Positions 4,840 to 6,389 of a stretch of DNA of 6,389 nt are shown here, piece by piece. The DNA lies in the NCBI GenBank assembly GCA_031280065.1, contig JAITHH010000026.1, forward strand, positions 1 through 6,389, in the 5' to 3' direction. This DNA comes from Treponema sp. (GTDB lineage Bacteria > Spirochaetota > Spirochaetia > Treponematales > Breznakiellaceae). The notes under the pieces were generated by a model. The model was not told the origin of the DNA and ran no database searches. It saw only the letters and a list, made by a program, of their open reading frames with translations. The translations under genes were made by a program, and so were the position numbers. How positions within the stretch are numbered: position 1 is the first letter of the stretch; the number at the start of each line of letters is the position of its first letter.

Positions 4840-6389
4840 ATGGAAAGCTATAGTCAAACGGCCGATTTTAACGTTGACCGCCTGGGAGAGCTGGGTATTG
4901 ATCCCGAAGACCTCAAGGATATACAGCGGGAAATCGATACAATTTCCCTGAATGATGCGGTCACTAACCTCCCTGAACTGCGCCCCAGTAAACACGGCTT
5001 CGTTTTTCCCTTGACGGTCAATATTCTGGTTGTCCTCATGGTCATAGCCGTGCTCGTAACGGTCTTCCTTATCTTCAACCGCGAACAGAACCAGATATTC
5101 CAAAACGGCGTCTCGCTGCAATCGGTGGAGGGCCGTATCCTTCAAGAACTGCGGAGCGCCGCCGCCGAGAACATCTCTTCCAAAGACAAGGAGATTCAAG
5201 ACGTACGGAGTAAGCTCCTGGCCCTGGAACAGGAGCATCTAAGAACGATCAAGGGTCTGGAGGGTCCAGAACGGGAACGGGCGGAAGCGAACTACCTTCG
5301 GACTATGGAGGAATATCAGGGGCAGATCCGAACCCTCAGCCAGGAACGGCAGGGCATACAGGAGGAACTGCGCAGCAGAGAAACCCGGATTTTTCTGCAA
5401 GAGGAACAGCCGGCGGCGCAGGCGGCCCCGGATACCAATGACGAAGCCTACCAAGCGGCCCGGCGGGAATTGGAAGAACTGCGCAGAGCGATGGGAAACA
5501 AGGTTTCATTGGAAGACTATGTGGCGGCGCAAAAGAAAGCCGCTGAGTCCGCTGCCGCCTACGAAGCGCGTATTGCCGCGCTTGAGACGGAGCTGATCAG
5601 CGCCCGCCAGCTTCCAGCGAGTCCGGCGGGAAGGAATGAAGAAGAATACGCTGCGGCAACGGCGGCGCTGCAGCAGGAACATGCTGCGGCAATGACCGCC
5701 TTACGGCAGGAACACGCAACGGCAATAACCGCGCTGCGGCAGGATCACACCGCGGAAACGGCGTCGCTGCGGCGGGAACATACTGCGGCAACAACGGCAA
5801 TGACGGCGTTACGGCAGGAACATACCAGGGCAATGACCGCGTTACAGCGGGATCACGCCGCTGAACTTACGGCGCGGCAGGAGCGGATCAGGACGCTGGA
5901 AGGCCGCATCGCCGGGAATGAGCGTACTATCAGGGAACTCAACAGCGCCATTGCCGGATTGAAAGACAGCGGCACGGAGCCCCAGTCCGGGGAAATAGCC
6001 GCCCTCAGCAGCCGCATTGAAGAGATGGAAACGGCCAACGCCGCATTAAGCCGCCAGCGGGATGAATTGCAGGCGGCCTACGATGGTATAGCGGCTCAAG
6101 CGGGAAATCAGCGCGGCTCCGCTTCAGCCTACCAGTCGCTGCTGTCCGCCTACCAGCTCTACGACGCTTCGGCGGGAGGGATGACGGAACTGCGGAATTT
6201 TCTGAACGGGGACGCAACCGTCAAGAGCTTTCCCCGCTTACTGGAGAGAATCATCCGTATTACCGAGGAAGACCAGGCGGCTGGGTACCGCGAGGGGGTA
6301 AAGAACGCCATCAACATTATCGAAGTGGCCCTGCGGCTCAATGATAACGAAACCCGCCGGCGCTACCTTATAGCCATGAAAACCCGCTA
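4840..6389 (+). CDS. Single-pass membrane protein with a long coiled coil (3' partial)
   Basis: The frame is open from ATG at 4840 to the window edge (516 complete codons, no stop seen). An in-frame TAA at 4834-4836 rules out an earlier start. Residues 1-52 are an acidic cytoplasmic-like segment ending in the basic stretch RPSKH. Residues about 53-79 form one strongly hydrophobic transmembrane helix (from GFVFPLTV to FLIF). From about 82 to 420 the chain is rich in Glu, Gln, Arg, Ala and Leu and reads as coiled coil, broken by a Pro/Ala-rich gap at 190-200 and another near 258-266. Residues 269-348 are tandem 11-residue repeats. Residues about 428-516 look like a more globular helical domain. 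No cysteine occurs. The basic residues before the helix suggest that the N-terminus is inside and the coiled coil outside the inner membrane, but the charge signal is modest. I do not recognise the family. A structural, scaffold or envelope-spanning role is possible and unproven. Confidence 0.85.
   Translation, partial: MESYSQTADFNVDRLGELGIDPEDLKDIQREIDTISLNDAVTNLPELRPSKHGFVFPLTVNILVVLMVIAVLVTVFLIFNREQNQIFQNGVSLQSVEGRILQELRSAAAENISSKDKEIQDVRSKLLALEQEHLRTIKGLEGPERERAEANYLRTMEEYQGQIRTLSQERQGIQEELRSRETRIFLQEEQPAAQAAPDTNDEAYQAARRELEELRRAMGNKVSLEDYVAAQKKAAESAAAYEARIAALETELISARQLPASPAGRNEEEYAAATAALQQEHAAAMTALRQEHATAITALRQDHTAETASLRREHTAATTAMTALRQEHTRAMTALQRDHAAELTARQERIRTLEGRIAGNERTIRELNSAIAGLKDSGTEPQSGEIAALSSRIEEMETANAALSRQRDELQAAYDGIAAQAGNQRGSASAYQSLLSAYQLYDASAGGMTELRNFLNGDATVKSFPRLLERIIRITEEDQAAGYREGVKNAINIIEVALRLNDNETRRRYLIAMKTR
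5644..5883 (+). repeat. 33-base tandem repeats encoding 11-residue coiled-coil units
   Basis: Seven consecutive units lie within the coiled-coil gene (protein residues 269-348), with a consensus close to EHxxAxTALRQ. Six units are 11 residues (33 bases). The fifth (residues 313-326, bases 5776-5817) is 14 residues through a nine-base insertion around ACAACGGCA. Histidine follows Glu or Asp in six of the seven units, at residues 281, 292, 303, 314, 328 and 339; the first unit has Tyr. Eleven-residue periodicity (three helical turns) is the known hendecad form of coiled coil, and 14 residues equal two heptads, so both unit lengths keep a helical bundle in register. The central units are most alike at DNA level and the outer ones more diverged, as expected of a tandem array growing by slippage or unequal recombination. 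Confidence 0.85.

Noticed and set aside
4822..5238. 138-residue minus-strand open frame opposite the start of the coiled-coil gene
   Set aside because: It overlaps the transmembrane and coiled-coil start of a better gene and would run across the divergent promoter region. It has no recognisable motif.
5597..5833. Proline-rich minus-strand frame (repeated VPA, LPQ words) resembling a repetitive secreted protein
   Set aside because: The words are the reverse-strand reading of the 33-base tandem repeats in the coiled-coil gene and have no independent support.

Overview
This window holds three protein genes and a pair of inverted copies of a GC-rich repeat. The host is probably a strict anaerobe, because the dominant gene is a very large 2-hydroxyacyl-CoA dehydratase activase, an oxygen-sensitive iron-sulfur ATPase family that is spread mainly among anaerobic Firmicutes, Bacteroidetes and spirochaetes. 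The repeats and the membrane-anchored coiled-coil protein would fit a gut spirochaete such as a Treponema relative. That is a weak guess: no taxonomic marker gene is present.

Layout. Positions 2-181 (+) are the last 59 codons of a gene whose product I do not recognise. A 99-base convergent gap (182-280) follows and contains one copy of a roughly 59-base repeat. Positions 281-4687 (-) encode a 1468-residue activase with two consecutive actin-like ATPase domains, a cysteine cluster, and a long C-terminal half that carries two copies of a CFPA-containing module and ends in a dehydratase-subunit-like segment. A 152-base divergent gap (4688-4839) follows. It holds the activase promoter, the second repeat copy in opposite orientation, and a possible promoter for the right-hand gene. 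Positions 4840-6389 (+) encode the first 516 residues of a single-pass membrane protein with a long coiled coil, including a run of 11-residue repeats; it runs off the window.

How the parts relate. The three genes lie on alternating strands and form no operon, so nothing here shows that they work together. No dehydratase subunit gene lies in the window, so the activase's partner, if it has one, is elsewhere. Three points deserve attention. The 59-base repeats bracket the activase gene as an inverted pair with a 39-base perfect core. The activase promoter lies so close to the start codon that the mRNA appears leaderless. The activase carries both cysteines of the HgdC-type [4Fe-4S] site twice in one chain, with identical spacing, which suggests an intramolecular version of a normally homodimeric enzyme.
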